Notes: generated by a model not told the origin, from the letters alone. 64,000 nucleotides of DNA from Streptomyces atratus (GCF_900119365.1 NZ_FPJO01000010.1:1-64000); one strand, 5' to 3'; shown: positions 1 through 8,810, counted from the first letter of the stretch. Numbers and translations are program-made.

Positions 1-430
1 TCATGCGGGAGTGACTCCTGGGGGTGTGGTGGTGCCGTCCGGTGTCGGCGGCGGCGGGGCGGGGCGGGGGCCCCTGTGTGGTGCGGGACGGGGGTGAGCG
101 GGTCCGGTGGTGTGTCCGGGCCGGTCGTGGTTCCCCGTGATGACAGCCATGGTTAGCGGCGGCCGTGGCGGGGGTCAATGATGTGACGTACTACCCCAAT
201 ACGGAGTAATGTCCGAAATGAGACGCTCTGGACTGGTTCTGCACCGTTCGGGCGGGGGTCGTGTCTACTACCCGCCCTAGGATGTGACGTGGCCCCTATG
301 GGTGGCATCACACCCACGGGGTCATTTCGGCGCCCTTCCGAGCCCTTTGCGGGGCCGCCGCCGGGGGTCCGCGTGCGGCGATCCGCGGGCCGGGACCTGT
401 GTACTGGGCACCGGTGGCCTTCTCTTGCCG
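1..430. other. No recognisable gene
   Basis: I find no convincing coding region here. A proline-rich 49-codon frame on the minus strand ends exactly at base 1 but has no ribosome-binding site. The word GATGTGACGT occurs twice (about 180 and 282), which may be part of a promoter for the downstream toxin-antitoxin pair. Confidence 0.4.
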
Positions 431-452
431 GTGCTAGCACGCGCGCGCTAGC
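431..452. promoter_or_regulatory. Putative toxin-antitoxin operator
   Basis: GTGCTAGCAC is a perfect 10-bp palindrome at 431-440, and its core GCTAGC recurs at 447-452. The pair sits 9-30 bases before the antitoxin start. Ribbon-helix-helix antitoxins typically bind such paired short palindromes to repress their own operon; that role is inferred here. Confidence 0.45.
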
Positions 453-460
453 GTGTTGCT

Positions 461-688
461 GTGCCCAAGACACAGCTGAACGTGAGAGTGGACGAGTCCA
501 CCGCCGAGGCCGCGCGGCAGCGCGCGCTGCAAAGGGGGATGAGCGTGAACCGGTACATAGAAGAGCTCGTGCGGCAGGATGCGGGCGAGGTCGGACACAC
601 CTTCGTCGAGGCCGCGGCCGACTTCATGAAGCAGTACGAGGCGGTGTTCGCCGAAGAGTTCGGCCCGGAGTGCAAAGGCACGCGTTGA
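461..688 (+). CDS. Ribbon-helix-helix antitoxin
   Basis: 75-residue protein starting at GTG. Residues 2-40 read as a CopG/Arc-type ribbon-helix-helix: a short beta strand (QLNVRVDE) followed by two helices with the typical RGMSVNRYIEELVRQ pattern. The acidic C-terminal half (FMKQYEAVFAEEFG) is the likely toxin-binding tail. The stop codon overlaps the TTG start of the Fic-like gene (TTGA), so the two are translationally coupled as an antitoxin-toxin pair. Autorepression through the palindromes just upstream is likely but inferred. Confidence 0.75.
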   Translation: MPKTQLNVRVDESTAEAARQRALQRGMSVNRYIEELVRQDAGEVGHTFVEAAADFMKQYEAVFAEEFGPECKGTR

Positions 689-1056
689 ACCTGCAGATCG
701 ACCTTTCCTGGCTGCTCATGGTGGCCGAGCACAAGACCCCCGGCGATCCGCAGGTCGTCGACTGGGGCGCGCTCGTGGCCGCGGTGGCCCGTCATGAGGC
801 CGAGATCTTCGGCAGCCCCGTCTACAGCGACCCCCACTCCCGGGCCGCTGCCCTCCTGCAGTTGCTGCTCCACGTCCCCGCGCTCGAACACTCCAACGCG
901 ATGTTCTCCTCGGCCGTCGCGTACGGATATCTCGTCGCCTCCGGGCTCAAGGTCATCACCTCGCCCGAGCAGGTGCGTGACCTCGCCAGGATGGTGAAGG
1001 AAGGCAAGGCGGACGTGCGGGCCATCGCCGACGAACTCCGCCAGTGGAGCCTGTGA
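685..1056 (+). CDS. Fic/Doc-like toxin with degenerate active site
   Basis: 123-residue protein read from a TTG that overlaps the antitoxin stop. Fold and context match the small Fic/Doc toxins annotated in Streptomyces beside ribbon-helix-helix antitoxins. In Doc the signature is HxFx(D/E)(A/G)NKRTA. Here the aligned stretch is PALEHSNAMFSSAVA: the catalytic His is Pro, the Phe is Leu, and Lys-Arg is Ala-Met, while the central Asn remains. Classical AMP transfer or kinase activity is therefore doubtful. It may be inactive, or a divergent enzyme. The TTG start is chosen for the coupling; no internal ATG precedes the conserved region. Confidence 0.65.
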   Translation: MNLQIDLSWLLMVAEHKTPGDPQVVDWGALVAAVARHEAEIFGSPVYSDPHSRAAALLQLLLHVPALEHSNAMFSSAVAYGYLVASGLKVITSPEQVRDLARMVKEGKADVRAIADELRQWSL

Positions 1057-1087
1057 CGGCCCCGGCGCGCGACGGCGGGCCGATGCC

Positions 1088-1765
1088 TCAGTCCAGCACG
1101 GCCGGGCGGCGCGCCACCCCCAGCACGCAGGCCGAGGTGGGCAGCCGGATTCCCCACTCCGGCATCCGTACCCTGCGGTAGGTCTCCACCACCAACCCGG
1201 CCCGCTCGATGGCGGCCAGGGTGTCGCGCGACGTATGACACCCGCCCGTCACCAGCGGCCAGACCGTACGGTCCAGCGCCCGCTGCGTCGCCGCCATGGC
1301 CCGGTCGTCGGCCCGTACATGCTCGAAGAAGCGCAGCTCACCGCCGGGCCGAAGCACCCGCACGAGCTCCGCGAGCGAACGCTCCACATTCCGTACGGTG
1401 CACAGCACCAGTGAGGCGACGGCCCCGTCGAACGCCTCGCTCTTCACCGGCAGCGCCTCTGCCGCGCCCGGCACCACATCCACCGGGATTCCCGCCCGCA
1501 GCGCCGACCGCACCGCCAACTGCCGAAGGCTGCGTTCGGGTTCGATGGCCACCACCTCCGACACCGCGGGCGGGTAGTGCGCGAAATTCAGGCCATTGCC
1601 CGCACCGATCTCGATGACCCGGCCGGACAGGCCGGCCAGCAGCTCCGAGCGCACCGCGCCCAGCCCCGCCTTGGTCTCCGCGGCCACGCTCATCCGGGCG
1701 TAGAACCGGGCGAAGACGGGGTGGTGCACGGCATCCTCGGGGATTCTCGTGCTGCGCAGACGCAT
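1088..1765 (-). CDS. Class I SAM-dependent methyltransferase
   Basis: 225 residues. A Rossmann-fold SAM site is visible: VIEIGAGNGLNF (motif I, about residues 50-61), then the acidic end of strand 2 (VAIEPE) and the post-I and motif II/III blocks (FDGAVASLVLCTVRN, LRPGGELRFFEHV). This is the Methyltransf_11/UbiE-like pattern acting on small molecules or lipids; the substrate cannot be read. A GAGGAGG ribosome-binding site lies 7 bases before the ATG. It converges with the Fic-like gene and precedes the biotin genes on the same strand, with no shared promoter evident. Confidence 0.8.
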   Translation of the reverse strand: MRLRSTRIPEDAVHHPVFARFYARMSVAAETKAGLGAVRSELLAGLSGRVIEIGAGNGLNFAHYPPAVSEVVAIEPERSLRQLAVRSALRAGIPVDVVPGAAEALPVKSEAFDGAVASLVLCTVRNVERSLAELVRVLRPGGELRFFEHVRADDRAMAATQRALDRTVWPLVTGGCHTSRDTLAAIERAGLVVETYRRVRMPEWGIRLPTSACVLGVARRPAVLD

Positions 1766-1842
1766 GACGGACCTCCTCGACCGGGCGCTCGGGCAGAAAG
1801 CACGCTACTTGGATTCTCCCCCGTCCCGAGCGGCTCAGACGC

Positions 1843-2532
1843 TCAGCCGGCGGGCCGATTCCCGCCCAGCTCCTCCGCTAGCCAACTCCGGGAACGCGCA
1901 CGGAAGTCGGCGGGCTCCAAGGCCCCCGCACCGGCCGGCACCGCCCCCAGCAGCGGGGCGCCCGCCACCACGGGAAGGTCCGCCAGATTGCAGCGCACCG
2001 CGAGGTCCGGTTCGCCGGGCATGCTGCCCACCACCACACCGAGGCACTCCAGCCCCCGGTTCCGCAGCGCCTCAGAGGTCAGCGCGGTGGTGTTGAGCGT
2101 GCCCAGACCGGCGGGCGTCACCACCAGCACCGGGGCGGCCAGCAGCCGGGCGGCGTCGGCAAGGGTCGAGCCCTCGTCGTCGAACCTGACGAGCAGCCCG
2201 CCCGCACCCTCGACCAGCACCAGATCGTGCTCGGTCGCCAGCTTCTGGGCCGCTTCGGCGATCTCGTACGGCCGCACCGGCGGGAGACCGGACCTGCGGG
2301 CCGCGGTGGCGGGTGCCAACGGTTCGGGGAACCGCGCCAGTTCGACCGCGGTGACATGGCCGCCCGCCAGCCGTGCCACTTCGGCGGCATCACCCGGTTC
2401 GCCGGGGGCCAGCCCCGTCTGCGCGGGCTTCAGCACCGCGACACGGCGGTCCGGGCACGCCGCCGCCACCGCCGCCGTCACGACGGTCTTGCCGATCTCC
2501 GTGCCCGTCCCCGTCACTACCAGAACCGTCAT
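1843..2532 (-). CDS. bioD: Dethiobiotin synthase
   Basis: 229 residues. Forms the ureido ring of dethiobiotin from 7,8-diaminopelargonate, CO2 and ATP in the cytosol. The N-terminus carries the P-loop TGTGTEIGKT (residues 7-16), with the family's Thr-Gly-Thr start; LVEGAGGLLV (near residue 100) is the second conserved block. The ATG at 2532 is preferred over an upstream GTG at 2592 because it places the P-loop at the usual distance and lies 2 bases beyond the bioA stop. It is the last gene of a bioB-bioA-bioD operon. Confidence 0.93.
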   Translation of the reverse strand: MTVLVVTGTGTEIGKTVVTAAVAAACPDRRVAVLKPAQTGLAPGEPGDAAEVARLAGGHVTAVELARFPEPLAPATAARRSGLPPVRPYEIAEAAQKLATEHDLVLVEGAGGLLVRFDDEGSTLADAARLLAAPVLVVTPAGLGTLNTTALTSEALRNRGLECLGVVVGSMPGEPDLAVRCNLADLPVVAGAPLLGAVPAGAGALEPADFRARSRSWLAEELGGNRPAG

Positions 2533-2533
2533 C

Positions 2534-3838
2534 TCATCCCTCTCGCGCAGCCGCGCACACGGCGCGGCAGATCCGTGCCACGTCCTCGTCACCCGTCACA
2601 TAGGGCGGCATCGTGTAGACGAGATCGCGGAACGGCCGCAGCCACACCCCTTCCCGTACCGCGGCCCGGGTCGCGGCCGCCATGTCCACCTCGTGATCGA
2701 GCTGTACGACGCCGATCGCACCCAGTACCCGTACATCCCGCACCCCGGGCAGCTCCGACGCCGGGGCGAGCCCTTCCCGCAGTCCGGTGCCGATCCGCTT
2801 CACCTCCTGCTCCCAGTCCTGGCCGAGCAGCAGATCGACGGAGGCGCACGCCACCGCGGCGGCGAGCGGATTGCCCATGAACGTCGGCCCGTGCGCGAGC
2901 ACCGGCACCTCGCCGCGCGAGATGCCCTCCGCCACCCGGGAGGTGCACAGCGTCGCCGCCATCGTCAGGTAGCCGCCGGTCAGTGCCTTGCCCACGCACA
3001 TGACATCGGGCGAGACCCCGGCGTGCCCGGCGGCGAACAGCTTCCCCGTACGGCCGAAACCTGTGGCGATCTCGTCGAAGACCAGCAGCACGTCGTGCTC
3101 GTCGCACGCCTCGCGCAGCACCCGCAGGTATGCGGGGGAGTGGAACCGCATCCCGCCCGCGCCCTGTACCACCGGCTCCACGATCACCGCGGCCAGCCGG
3201 TCGGCGTGCTCCGCGATCAGTTCCCGCAGGTGCCGGACATACGCGGCATCCGGTTCGGCGTCGAAACCGGCCGGGGGCTCGTCCGCGAAGACCTGGCGGG
3301 GCAGGACACCCGACCAGAGCTCATGCATGCCGCCCTCGGGGTCGCACACCGACATCGGCTGCCAGGTGTCGCCGTGGTAGCCGCCGCGCCAGGTCAGCAG
3401 CCGCTGCTTGGCGGGCCGCCCGGCCGAGCGCCAGTACTGCAGACACATCTTCACGGCGACCTCGACGGAGACCGACCCCGAGTCGGAGAGGAAGACATGC
3501 CGCAGCGGCTCGGGGGTGATCTCGACCAGCCGGGCGGCCAGCCGCACGGCGGGCTCATGGGTGAGCCCGCCGAACATCACATGGCTCATCCGGCCCAGCT
3601 GACCACGGGCCGCCTCGTTGAGCACCGGATGGTTGTAGCCGTGCACCGCCGACCACCAGGACGACATGCCGTCGACCAACTCCAGCTGCCCATGGGCCGG
3701 TTCCGCCAGCCTCAGCCGCACCCCGGACGCGGACTCCACGATCAGCGGCTCCTGACGCCCCGGCATCGGGCCGTACGGATGCCAGACGTGGGCCCGGTCC
3801 AGGGACCGCAGCTCGGCGGGGGAGAGGGCCTCAGGCAT
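2534..3838 (-). CDS. bioA: Adenosylmethionine-8-amino-7-oxononanoate aminotransferase
   Basis: 434 residues, normal length for BioA. PLP-dependent class III aminotransferase that converts KAPA to DAPA using SAM as amino donor. Visible features are HVWHPYGPM near the N-terminus, the GGYHGDTW block, the [12 protein letters not shown] motif and the PLP lysine in [11 protein letters not shown]. The ATG at 3838 overlaps the end of bioB by 8 bases; a longer upstream reading frame is only the bioB C-terminal coding region in another frame. Operon with bioB and bioD. Confidence 0.93.
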   Translation of the reverse strand: MPEALSPAELRSLDRAHVWHPYGPMPGRQEPLIVESASGVRLRLAEPAHGQLELVDGMSSWWSAVHGYNHPVLNEAARGQLGRMSHVMFGGLTHEPAVRLAARLVEITPEPLRHVFLSDSGSVSVEVAVKMCLQYWRSAGRPAKQRLLTWRGGYHGDTWQPMSVCDPEGGMHELWSGVLPRQVFADEPPAGFDAEPDAAYVRHLRELIAEHADRLAAVIVEPVVQGAGGMRFHSPAYLRVLREACDEHDVLLVFDEIATGFGRTGKLFAAGHAGVSPDVMCVGKALTGGYLTMAATLCTSRVAEGISRGEVPVLAHGPTFMGNPLAAAVACASVDLLLGQDWEQEVKRIGTGLREGLAPASELPGVRDVRVLGAIGVVQLDHEVDMAAATRAAVREGVWLRPFRDLVYTMPPYVTGDEDVARICRAVCAAAREG

Positions 3839-5027
3839 TGGGGGCGAGATCCGTTCCCGCGCCGCGACGGCGGACCGCCACCAGATCCGTACGGGCCGCC
3901 GGGACCCCGGAGGCGGTCGCCTCCTCGGACGCCTCGGAAGCCGTCGCCTCCCCGGCTTCCCCATGCGCGTCACCACAGGGGGCGCATCCGCCGTCGTGCG
4001 AACCGCATCCGCCGCCCGGCTGCGCCCGGTGCGCGGGCAGCGTCGCCGTTCCCGCCCCCTCCACCTCGAAACCGGCGTCCGCGATCATGTCCAGGTCCGC
4101 CTGGCCCGCCTGCCCCTCACTGGTGAGGTAGTCGCCCAGGAAGATTGAGTTGACCAGGTGCAGGGCCAGCGGCTGCAGCGAGCGCAGATGGACCTCGCGC
4201 CCGCCCGCGAGCCGCACCTCCACGTCCGGGCAGACGAACCGGACCATCGCCAGAATGCGCAGACAGCGCTGCGGGGTGAGGTTCCACTCCTTGGCCAGCG
4301 GGGTTCCCTCGAACGGGATCAGGAAGTTCACCGGCACCGAGTCCGGGTCCAGTTCGCGCAGCGAGAAGACGACATCGACCAGGTCGGCTTCACTCTCGCC
4401 CATCCCGGCGATCAGCCCCGAACACGCCGAGAGCCCGGCGGCCTGCGCCTGCTGCACGGTCTCCACCCGGTCCGCATAGGTGTGGGTGGTGGTGATGTCC
4501 CCGTACGTCCCCTCGGACGTGTTGAGGTTGTGGTTGTACGCGTCGGCACCCGCCGAGCGCAGCCGGTCGGCCTGCCCGTCGGAGAGCAGACCGAGGCAGG
4601 CGCACACCTCGACGCCCTCGTGTCGCTCCTTGATCGCCTCGATGGTCTCCGACACCCGGTCGACGTCGCGGTCCGTCGGACCGCGGCCGCTCGCCACCAG
4701 ACAGACCCGCTTGGCACCGCCCGCCACCCCGGCGGCGGCGGCCTTCGACGCCTCGTCCGGTTTCAGCCAGGTGTACTTGAGGATCCCGGCCTTGGAACCG
4801 AGCCGCTGCGAGCAGTACGAGCAGTCCTCGGGGCAGAGACCGGACTTGAGATTGACCAGATAGTTCAGTTTCACGCGCCGTCCGAACCACTGACGGCGCA
4901 CCTTTCCGGCCGCGGCCACCACTTCGAGCAGATCGTCGTCGGAGGTCGCCAGTACGGCGAGGGCTTCTTCGCGGGTCGGCAGCTCGCGCCGCAGCCCCTT
5001 GTCCACCAGCGTGTTCAGGAGGTCCAT
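3831..5027 (-). CDS. bioB: Biotin synthase
   Basis: 398 residues. Radical-SAM enzyme inserting sulfur into dethiobiotin. The cluster-binding triad CPEDCSYC gives Cys65, Cys69 and Cys72 (CxxxCxxC). Later conserved blocks YNHNLNTS and [10 protein letters not shown] are present. The protein carries an extra Gly/Ala/Glu-rich C-terminal tail of roughly 60 residues with additional cysteines ([19 protein letters not shown]), seen in some actinobacterial BioB proteins and of unknown role. First gene of bioBAD; its promoter lies in the 143-bp divergent region shared with bioF. Confidence 0.94.
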   Translation of the reverse strand: MDLLNTLVDKGLRRELPTREEALAVLATSDDDLLEVVAAAGKVRRQWFGRRVKLNYLVNLKSGLCPEDCSYCSQRLGSKAGILKYTWLKPDEASKAAAAGVAGGAKRVCLVASGRGPTDRDVDRVSETIEAIKERHEGVEVCACLGLLSDGQADRLRSAGADAYNHNLNTSEGTYGDITTTHTYADRVETVQQAQAAGLSACSGLIAGMGESEADLVDVVFSLRELDPDSVPVNFLIPFEGTPLAKEWNLTPQRCLRILAMVRFVCPDVEVRLAGGREVHLRSLQPLALHLVNSIFLGDYLTSEGQAGQADLDMIADAGFEVEGAGTATLPAHRAQPGGGCGSHDGGCAPCGDAHGEAGEATASEASEEATASGVPAARTDLVAVRRRGAGTDLAPNA

Positions 5028-5093
5028 GGCGAAGATCCTGGCCTACGGCACCGCCCACAGCCAAGGAGGAACCGGACAACAGAGCCCGGCAAG

Positions 5094-5113
5094 GGTGTGT
5101 GTATTGCCACACC
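5094..5113. promoter_or_regulatory. Inverted repeat in bioB/bioF divergent promoter
   Basis: GGTGTG and CACACC flank an 8-base spacer (TGTATTGC) between the divergent bioB and bioF starts. It is a candidate operator for co-regulation of the two biotin transcripts. It does not match the BioQ consensus I know, so the regulator is unassigned. Confidence 0.35.
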
Positions 5114-5169
5114 ATGACCTGCTGCGCCCACGGTTAGGGTCTGTGAGCTGCCTACAAAAGGGACCGCTC

Positions 5170-6312
5170 ATGTCCTTGGACCCGTTCGACTGGATCGACG
5201 AGGAGGCGCGCCGCCGCGCCGACGCCGGACTCGTCCGTACTCTGCGCCCCCGGCCCGCCGCCCCCGTACTTCTGGACCTCGCGAGCAACGACTATCTGGG
5301 GCTGACCCGGCACCCCGACATCACCGCCGCCGCGGCCGGGGCCGCACGCGAATGGGGTGCGGGCGCTACCGGATCGCGACTTGTCACCGGCTCCACCGCG
5401 CTGCATGCCGAACTTGAGAACGAGCTGGCCGAATTCTGCGGTTTCGAAGCGGCGCTGGTGCTGTCGTCCGGCTACGCGGCCAACCTTGCGGCGGTCACGG
5501 CGCTCACCGGCCGTGGCTCGCTGATCGTCTCCGACGCGGGCAACCACGCCTCGATCGTGGACGGTTGCCGGCTCTCGCACGCCTCGACCGCCGTCGTCCC
5601 GCATGCCGATCCCGACGCCGTACGCAAGGCTCTGCGGTCGCACGAGGGGCGGGCGCTGGCCGTCACCGACTCGGTCTTCTCGGTCGACGGCGACGCGGCA
5701 CCGCTGCCCCGGCTGGCCGAGGTGTGCCGTACGGAGGGCGCCGCGCTGCTCGTCGACGACGCGCACGGCCTGGGCGTGCTGGGGGAGGGCGGCCGGGGCG
5801 CGCTCGCCGCCGCCGGTCTCGCGGGCGGAGGGGGAATCGTCACCACGCTCACCCTCTCCAAGTCCCTGGGCAGCCAGGGCGGAGCGGTCCTCGGACCGGC
5901 CCGGGTCATCGAACACCTCGTCAACACGGCCCGTACGTTCATCTTCGACACGGGTCTGGCGCCGGCCGCGGTGGGTGCCGCACTGGCGAGCCTGCGGCTG
6001 CTGCGCCGCGAGCCGGAGCGGGCCGGCCGGGCCCGCGCGGTCGCCGCCGCGCTGTACGAGCGGCTGACCGCGGCCGGTCTGACCGCCGTGCGGCCCGACG
6101 CGGCCGTGGTCTCGGTGCGTGCCCCCTCGGCCGACGCCGCGGTGCGCTGGGCGGCCGACTGCCGCACGGCCGGAATCGCGGTCGGGTGCTTCCGGCCCCC
6201 GTCGGTGCCCGACGGGGTGTCCCGGCTGAGGCTGACGGCGCGAGCCGATCTGACCGAGGAACAGATCGCCACCGCGGTGTCGGTCGTGCGGCGGACCGCT
6301 CCCGTCAGCTGA
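5170..6312 (+). CDS. bioF: 8-amino-7-oxononanoate synthase
   Basis: 380 residues. PLP-dependent alpha-oxoamine synthase condensing pimeloyl-thioester with alanine to KAPA. Motifs: LASNDYLGL near the N-terminus, GSRLVTG, the VDDAHGLGVLG aspartate block, and the PLP lysine in TLSKSLGSQGG. The ATG at 5170 is chosen because homology starts there; upstream in-frame codons run into the promoter. Divergent from bioBAD, so this locus supplies all four late biotin steps. Confidence 0.92.
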   Translation: MSLDPFDWIDEEARRRADAGLVRTLRPRPAAPVLLDLASNDYLGLTRHPDITAAAAGAAREWGAGATGSRLVTGSTALHAELENELAEFCGFEAALVLSSGYAANLAAVTALTGRGSLIVSDAGNHASIVDGCRLSHASTAVVPHADPDAVRKALRSHEGRALAVTDSVFSVDGDAAPLPRLAEVCRTEGAALLVDDAHGLGVLGEGGRGALAAAGLAGGGGIVTTLTLSKSLGSQGGAVLGPARVIEHLVNTARTFIFDTGLAPAAVGAALASLRLLRREPERAGRARAVAAALYERLTAAGLTAVRPDAAVVSVRAPSADAAVRWAADCRTAGIAVGCFRPPSVPDGVSRLRLTARADLTEEQIATAVSVVRRTAPVS

Positions 6313-6511
6313 CCGGAACCCGGTGCAGACCGGCGACGAATGAGGTCCAGGCCGCCGCGGAGAACCACAGCGGTGGCCTGGACACATCCTTGGAGTCCCG
6401 TACGGCCAGCCGCCCGTCACCGAACGGTGCGGCCTCCACACAGTTGTTCATGCCCGTGCTGCGGCTGCTGCGCCGCCACCGTAAGCCGTGCTGTGCGAGG
6501 CAATCCGACAT
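6305..6511 (-). CDS. DUF397 protein
   Basis: 67 residues if read from the ATG at 6511, which has a strong GAGGGAGG ribosome-binding site; a GTG at 6541 would add 10 residues and overlap the XRE gene. The sequence shows the DUF397 core: W-R-R-S-S-R-S, C-V-E-A-A, V-R-D-S-K, and a terminal W-x-x-F-V-A-G. In Streptomyces such proteins pair with XRE/DUF5753 regulators and act in developmental or antibiotic regulation. The 3' end overlaps bioF by 8 bases on the opposite strand. Confidence 0.85.
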   Translation of the reverse strand: MSDCLAQHGLRWRRSSRSTGMNNCVEAAPFGDGRLAVRDSKDVSRPPLWFSAAAWTSFVAGLHRVPVS

Positions 6512-6537
6512 GAGGCCTCCCTCGGGCGCTCCGGGGT

Positions 6538-7398
6538 TCACTGACCGTCGCGGTCGATCGTGGCGATGAGGTCCAACGAGTGCTCCGGCGACAGCGCGTG
6601 TGCCTGCATCGTGCGGAAGGCCGAGCTGTACGCCTCAAGGTCTTCTTTCCGCTCCAGATAGAGGCTACTCGTCAAATGGTCGAGAACGACCACATCTAGA
6701 TCAGAAGTGCTCGGAAATGAGAAGATAACGAAAGGTCCGGTGAGGCCGGCATGGCCGCCCACCGAGAATGGCAGCAACTGAAGTTGCACATGGGGAAGTT
6801 GAGCCACCCGGGTCAGATGGCGCAGTTGCTCCCGCATCACCCGGCGCCCGCCGACCTCGCGCCGCAGCACCGCCTCGTCGAGCACCGCGCTCAGCCGCAG
6901 CGGCGGATCGGTCCGCAGCACCCCCTGCCGGGCCAGCCGCACCTCCACCAGCGAGTCCAACTGGCCGGCGGGCAGCCCGTCCAGCGATGCCCGGGTCACC
7001 GCACGCGCGTAGTCGGCCGTCTGCAGTAGCCCCGGCACCACCGAGGTCTCCAGCGTGCGCGCCGTCCGCGCCTGGGACTCCAGACTGATGAAGTCGCGGT
7101 ACTGGGGCGGGATCAGACCGCGATAGGCGTGCCACCATCCGGTGCCGCCACCGCCCGCCGAGCCCGCCAACGTGGCCAGGAGGTCCCGCAACTGGGTGTC
7201 GTCCACGCCGTACGTGTCCAGCAGCCGGGTCACGTCGGCCGGCCGCACCCCGCTCACCCCGGTCTCGATCCGGCTCACCTTCGACTGGTGCCAGCCGAGT
7301 ATCCGCGCCGCGTCCCGACTGGTCAGTCCCGACGCGTGGCGCAGACTCCGGAGCTCCTCCCCGAGCTTGCGGCGTCGAACCGCAGGGCCGTGCTGCAT
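6538..7398 (-). CDS. XRE-family regulator with DUF5753 domain
   Basis: 286 residues. The N-terminal helix-turn-helix spans residues 10-65 (LGEELRSLRHASGLTSRDAARILGWHQSKVSRIETG), followed by a DUF5753 domain (from about residue 95: FISLESQARTARTLETSVVPGLLQT). This WhiJ-like architecture is common in Streptomyces next to DUF397 proteins and a small ATP-binding protein, as here. It probably binds DNA and is modulated by the DUF397 partner. Divergent from the ATPase gene; the AT-rich palindrome at 7489 may be its operator. Confidence 0.88.
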   Translation of the reverse strand: MQHGPAVRRRKLGEELRSLRHASGLTSRDAARILGWHQSKVSRIETGVSGVRPADVTRLLDTYGVDDTQLRDLLATLAGSAGGGGTGWWHAYRGLIPPQYRDFISLESQARTARTLETSVVPGLLQTADYARAVTRASLDGLPAGQLDSLVEVRLARQGVLRTDPPLRLSAVLDEAVLRREVGGRRVMREQLRHLTRVAQLPHVQLQLLPFSVGGHAGLTGPFVIFSFPSTSDLDVVVLDHLTSSLYLERKEDLEAYSSAFRTMQAHALSPEHSLDLIATIDRDGQ

Positions 7399-7488
7399 CC
7401 GCGGCCTCCCTCCCTCTTTAGCCGAGCGGACAGTGTGCCGCCCGCATACGGTCTCGTGTGGCAGGGTTCACCGCATTGAGCGACAGAT

Positions 7489-7498
7489 ATATGCATAT
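7489..7498. promoter_or_regulatory. AT-rich palindrome between XRE and ATPase genes
   Basis: ATATGCATAT is a perfect 10-bp palindrome, unusually AT-rich for this genome, centred between two divergently transcribed genes. It could be the XRE operator or part of a -10 region; direct evidence is absent. Confidence 0.3.
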
Positions 7499-7602
7499 CT
7501 TGGTGGATCGCCGTCCCAGGGGGCAGCATCAATGGCAATCTGGCGCGAAGCACAACCCGGACCGATCGCGGGTCTGTCCGGGTGGGAAAGGGACGGCTCG
7601 CC

Positions 7603-8034
7603 ATGGCAGACCATCAGGAAGCAAGCGTCACTCTGCCGAGCGAGCCGGTCGCGGTCTCGGCGGCCCGCAGGTACGTGGACCGGGTGCTCGGCGAATGGGG
7701 CATGGTCGCCGACACCGACTTCGCCGACAGCATTCGGCTCATCGTCTCGGAGCTCGCGACCAACGCCGTCCAGCACACCTTCGGGCAGTCGCCCACCTTC
7801 ACCGTGGACCTCCGGCTGGAGCGGGAGGAGCAGCTGCGTCTGGGAGTGACCGACAGCCACCCCCGCTGGCCCAGGCGGCTGCCAGCCGCCGTTCAGCAGG
7901 ACAACGGGCGCGGCATGGTGATCATCCGCACCCTGACCAAGGAGTGCGGGGGACGGCTCATCGTCACGCCCACCGCCGACGGCGGCAAGACGGTGTGGAT
8001 CGCGCTTCCGTGGAGCGTCCCCGTGCAGAGCTGA
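7603..8034 (+). CDS. ATP-binding (anti-sigma-like HATPase) protein
   Basis: 143 residues from ATG 7603, which follows GGGAAAGGGA; a GTG at 7582 is less likely. It matches the RsbW/SpoIIAB-like HATPase_c2 family: N-box RLIVSELATNAVQHT, then VTDSHPRWP and the DNGRGMVIIRTLTKECGG glycine-rich lid. Such proteins bind ATP and often act as anti-sigma kinases or partners of XRE/DUF397 pairs. Third member of the regulatory triad here. Confidence 0.85.
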   Translation: MADHQEASVTLPSEPVAVSAARRYVDRVLGEWGMVADTDFADSIRLIVSELATNAVQHTFGQSPTFTVDLRLEREEQLRLGVTDSHPRWPRRLPAAVQQDNGRGMVIIRTLTKECGGRLIVTPTADGGKTVWIALPWSVPVQS

Positions 8035-8177
8035 CCGGCGCGTTCCGGCTGACCGCCCGCCCGCGCGGTCACCCGGCTTCCGCGTCGGCCCCGCCCCCCC
8101 CGAACCCGCCGAGCCCAGGTCCCGCCCGGCGGAGCACGGCCGGGGGCGCGGCCCTGATCCGCCGGGTACGACCCGCC

Positions 8178-8651
8178 TCAGCGGACCCGGCCGTAGTAGA
8201 CGCTCTTGGTCCAGATCTTCTCCAGCCGGACCACCGCGCCGGTCCTCGGCGAATGCCAGATCTTGCCCTTGCCGGCGTAGATGCCCACGTGGTAGATGCT
8301 GCGGCCGGAATGGAAGAAGACCAGGTCGCCGCGTTGCCTGTGCGAGGCCGAGATGTGGCGGGTCCTGTTGTACTGCTGCTGGGCCGTGCGGGGGAGCTTC
8401 TTGCCCGCCTTCTTGAACGAGTAGAGCGTCAGCCCCGAGCAGTCGAAGCGGTTGGGGCCGGTGGCCCCCCACCTGTACGGCGATCCCTTCTTCGATGCCG
8501 CGATGTTGAGCGCCTTCATCGACAGAGTCGCCGCCTGGGCGTCCGTCGCGGCGCCCGGGGCGAACATGGTGGTGCCGACAGCGGCGAGAGTCAGAACCGA
8601 GGCCGTACCGGCCCGGACGAGCAGAGACGGGACATGAACCTGCGCAGTCAT
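8178..8651 (-). CDS. Secreted NlpC/P60 (C40) peptidoglycan hydrolase
   Basis: 157 residues from ATG 8651 (GAAGG 8 bases upstream; TTG 8657 is an alternative). A signal peptide covers roughly residues 1-42 and ends in AQA. The catalytic domain shows Cys71 in RFDCSGLT, His in IYHVGIY and a second His in KIWHSPR, giving the C40 Cys-His-His triad. It should cleave stem-peptide bonds in the cell wall. The leader contains a ydaO-type c-di-AMP riboswitch, the same arrangement as resuscitation and wall-lytic genes in Streptomyces. Confidence 0.88.
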   Translation of the reverse strand: MTAQVHVPSLLVRAGTASVLTLAAVGTTMFAPGAATDAQAATLSMKALNIAASKKGSPYRWGATGPNRFDCSGLTLYSFKKAGKKLPRTAQQQYNRTRHISASHRQRGDLVFFHSGRSIYHVGIYAGKGKIWHSPRTGAVVRLEKIWTKSVYYGRVR

Positions 8652-8657
8652 GCGCAA

Positions 8658-8810
8658 CCCTTCGTCAGCCGCCTGTGAAGGATGACCTGTCGGGTTCGGG
8701 CTGGCGAAGTTGCCCGGCCGCTTGCGGCGGCTTCACCCCGAGGGTCGACCGATGTTCAGGCCGACCCGTTGTGCTCGGGTCCTCCACTCCTGCCGATCCA
8801 CTTCTGTCGA
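8658..8810 (-). promoter_or_regulatory. ydaO/yuaA-type c-di-AMP riboswitch
   Basis: Reading the minus strand toward the hydrolase gene, the leader contains the family's hallmark blocks: GACCCTCGGGGTGAAGCCG (8731-8750 region) followed by a short GC hairpin (CCGCCGCAAGCGGCCGGG), then GCCCGAACCCGACAGGT just ahead of the start. These match actinobacterial c-di-AMP riboswitches in front of cell-wall hydrolases. Boundaries are approximate. Confidence 0.7.

Noticed and set aside
1-150. 49-codon proline-rich minus-strand frame with ATG and TGA inside the window
   Set aside because: No ribosome-binding site, low-complexity composition typical of non-coding high-GC DNA, and no family likeness.
1577-4126. 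849-codon plus-strand frame across the biotin genes
   Set aside because: Antisense shadow of bioD/bioA/bioB; Arg/Pro/Gly-rich translation without domains.
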